Below are positions 63,932 through 64,000 of a stretch of 64,000 bases of DNA, one piece after another. A program made the translations under genes and the position numbers. Each line of letters opens with the position of its first letter. The stretch's first letter is position 1. The stretch lies in assembly GCF_029080175.1 (NCBI RefSeq), contig NZ_JARFJC010000013.1; one strand, written 5' to 3'. Below the pieces are notes generated by a model. The model made no database searches and was not told the origin of the DNA. It worked only from the letters and a program-made list of their open reading frames with translations. This DNA is from Luteipulveratus flavus (GTDB lineage Bacteria > Actinomycetota > Actinomycetes > Actinomycetales > Dermatophilaceae).

Positions 63932-63969
63932 GCCGGGCCAGAGCGCAGCGGAGGCCCGTGTCGAAACCG
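63925..63969. repeat. Actinobacterial GGTTGAGC...TCGAAACC-type palindromic repeat
   Basis: TGGTTGAGCCGGGCCAGAGC followed by GCAGCGGAGGCCCGTGTCGA and AACC resembles a short interspersed repeat often seen in Micrococcales and Nocardioides genomes; the GGGCC/GGCCC parts pair. The TGA of the DHFR-like gene (63929-63931) is contained in it. The window ends 31 bases later. Confidence 0.65.
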
Positions 63970-64000
63970 GGTGAGGCGCGGGGAGAGTCTCCCGGTGCGG

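Overview
The window is a stretch of chromosome from a high-GC Gram-positive bacterium (Actinomycetota). The evidence is strong G/C bias at third codon positions, frequent GTG starts, a bifunctional-type dCTP deaminase, a GTP-dependent PEP carboxykinase, a WXG100-like protein beside a DUF1023 hydrolase, a DivIVA-like protein and a membrane-bound Fe-S oxidoreductase of the kind found in mycobacteria and relatives. A member of Micrococcales (Dermacoccaceae/Intrasporangiaceae-like) would fit, but that is inference. Gene density is high, many genes overlap by 4 bp in operons, and strong hairpins close several transcription units. There is no prophage, complete insertion sequence, CRISPR array or rRNA.

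Layout. 1-7,850: the end of a small membrane protein, a complete oligopeptide ABC importer (SBP, two permeases, two ATPases), a P1-type aminopeptidase and an SDR oxidoreductase; two unrelated tandem-repeat blocks separate these genes. 7,835-12,563: acetyltransferase, Fur-family regulator, PHB-depolymerase-like esterase, a nitroreductase broken by an internal deletion, two small membrane/soluble proteins, tRNA-Gly(CCC), dcd and an alpha/beta hydrolase. 12,672-16,259: an OpuC-type quaternary-amine importer. 16,280-22,081: a secreted protein with a damaged signal-peptide start plus a small two-TM protein, then a TetR regulator with a 28-bp palindromic operator leading into a two-subunit ABC exporter. 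22,021-25,338: a translationally coupled WXG100-like / unknown / DUF1023 hydrolase / lipoprotein operon. 25,427-30,911: secreted protein, CGNR regulator, Fe-S oxidoreductase, and a duplicated-domain membrane protein. 31,010-35,400: cysK-cysE, HU, YtxH-like, tRNA-Ser(TGA), DivIVA-like protein, cold-shock protein. 35,420-42,282: penicillin-binding protein, LCP ligase, tRNA-Ser(GCT), GtrA, two-component system. 42,502-45,204: SsuABC/NrtABC-like importer. 45,215-49,586: glpD divergent from glpF-glpK. 49,619-54,202: ECF sigma factor with two paralogous membrane proteins, then pckG behind a perfect CRP/GlxR-type site. 54,585-56,948: two RNA methyltransferases and a small unknown. 57,128-63,150: guanine to urate pathway (guaD, xdhC, xdhB, xdhA). 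63,350-end: a DHFR/RibD-like reductase and a common actinobacterial palindromic repeat.

How the genes work together: nutrient scavenging dominates (peptides, osmolytes, sulfonate-like compounds, glycerol, purines). Peptide import sits next to an aminopeptidase; glycerol uptake, phosphorylation and dehydrogenation are complete; guanine can be deaminated to xanthine and oxidised by xanthine dehydrogenase. Cell-envelope functions (PBP, LCP, GtrA, DivIVA-like) cluster around the two tRNA-Ser genes.

The least explained parts are: (i) at least four families of short palindromic or tandem repeats, three of which overlap the stop codon of a gene and one of which lies inside the coding sequence of an ABC ATPase; (ii) the WXG100/DUF1023 operon, a candidate type VII substrate module with no secretion core nearby; and (iii) the secreted-protein/two-TM pair with a nonsense codon in its signal peptide.
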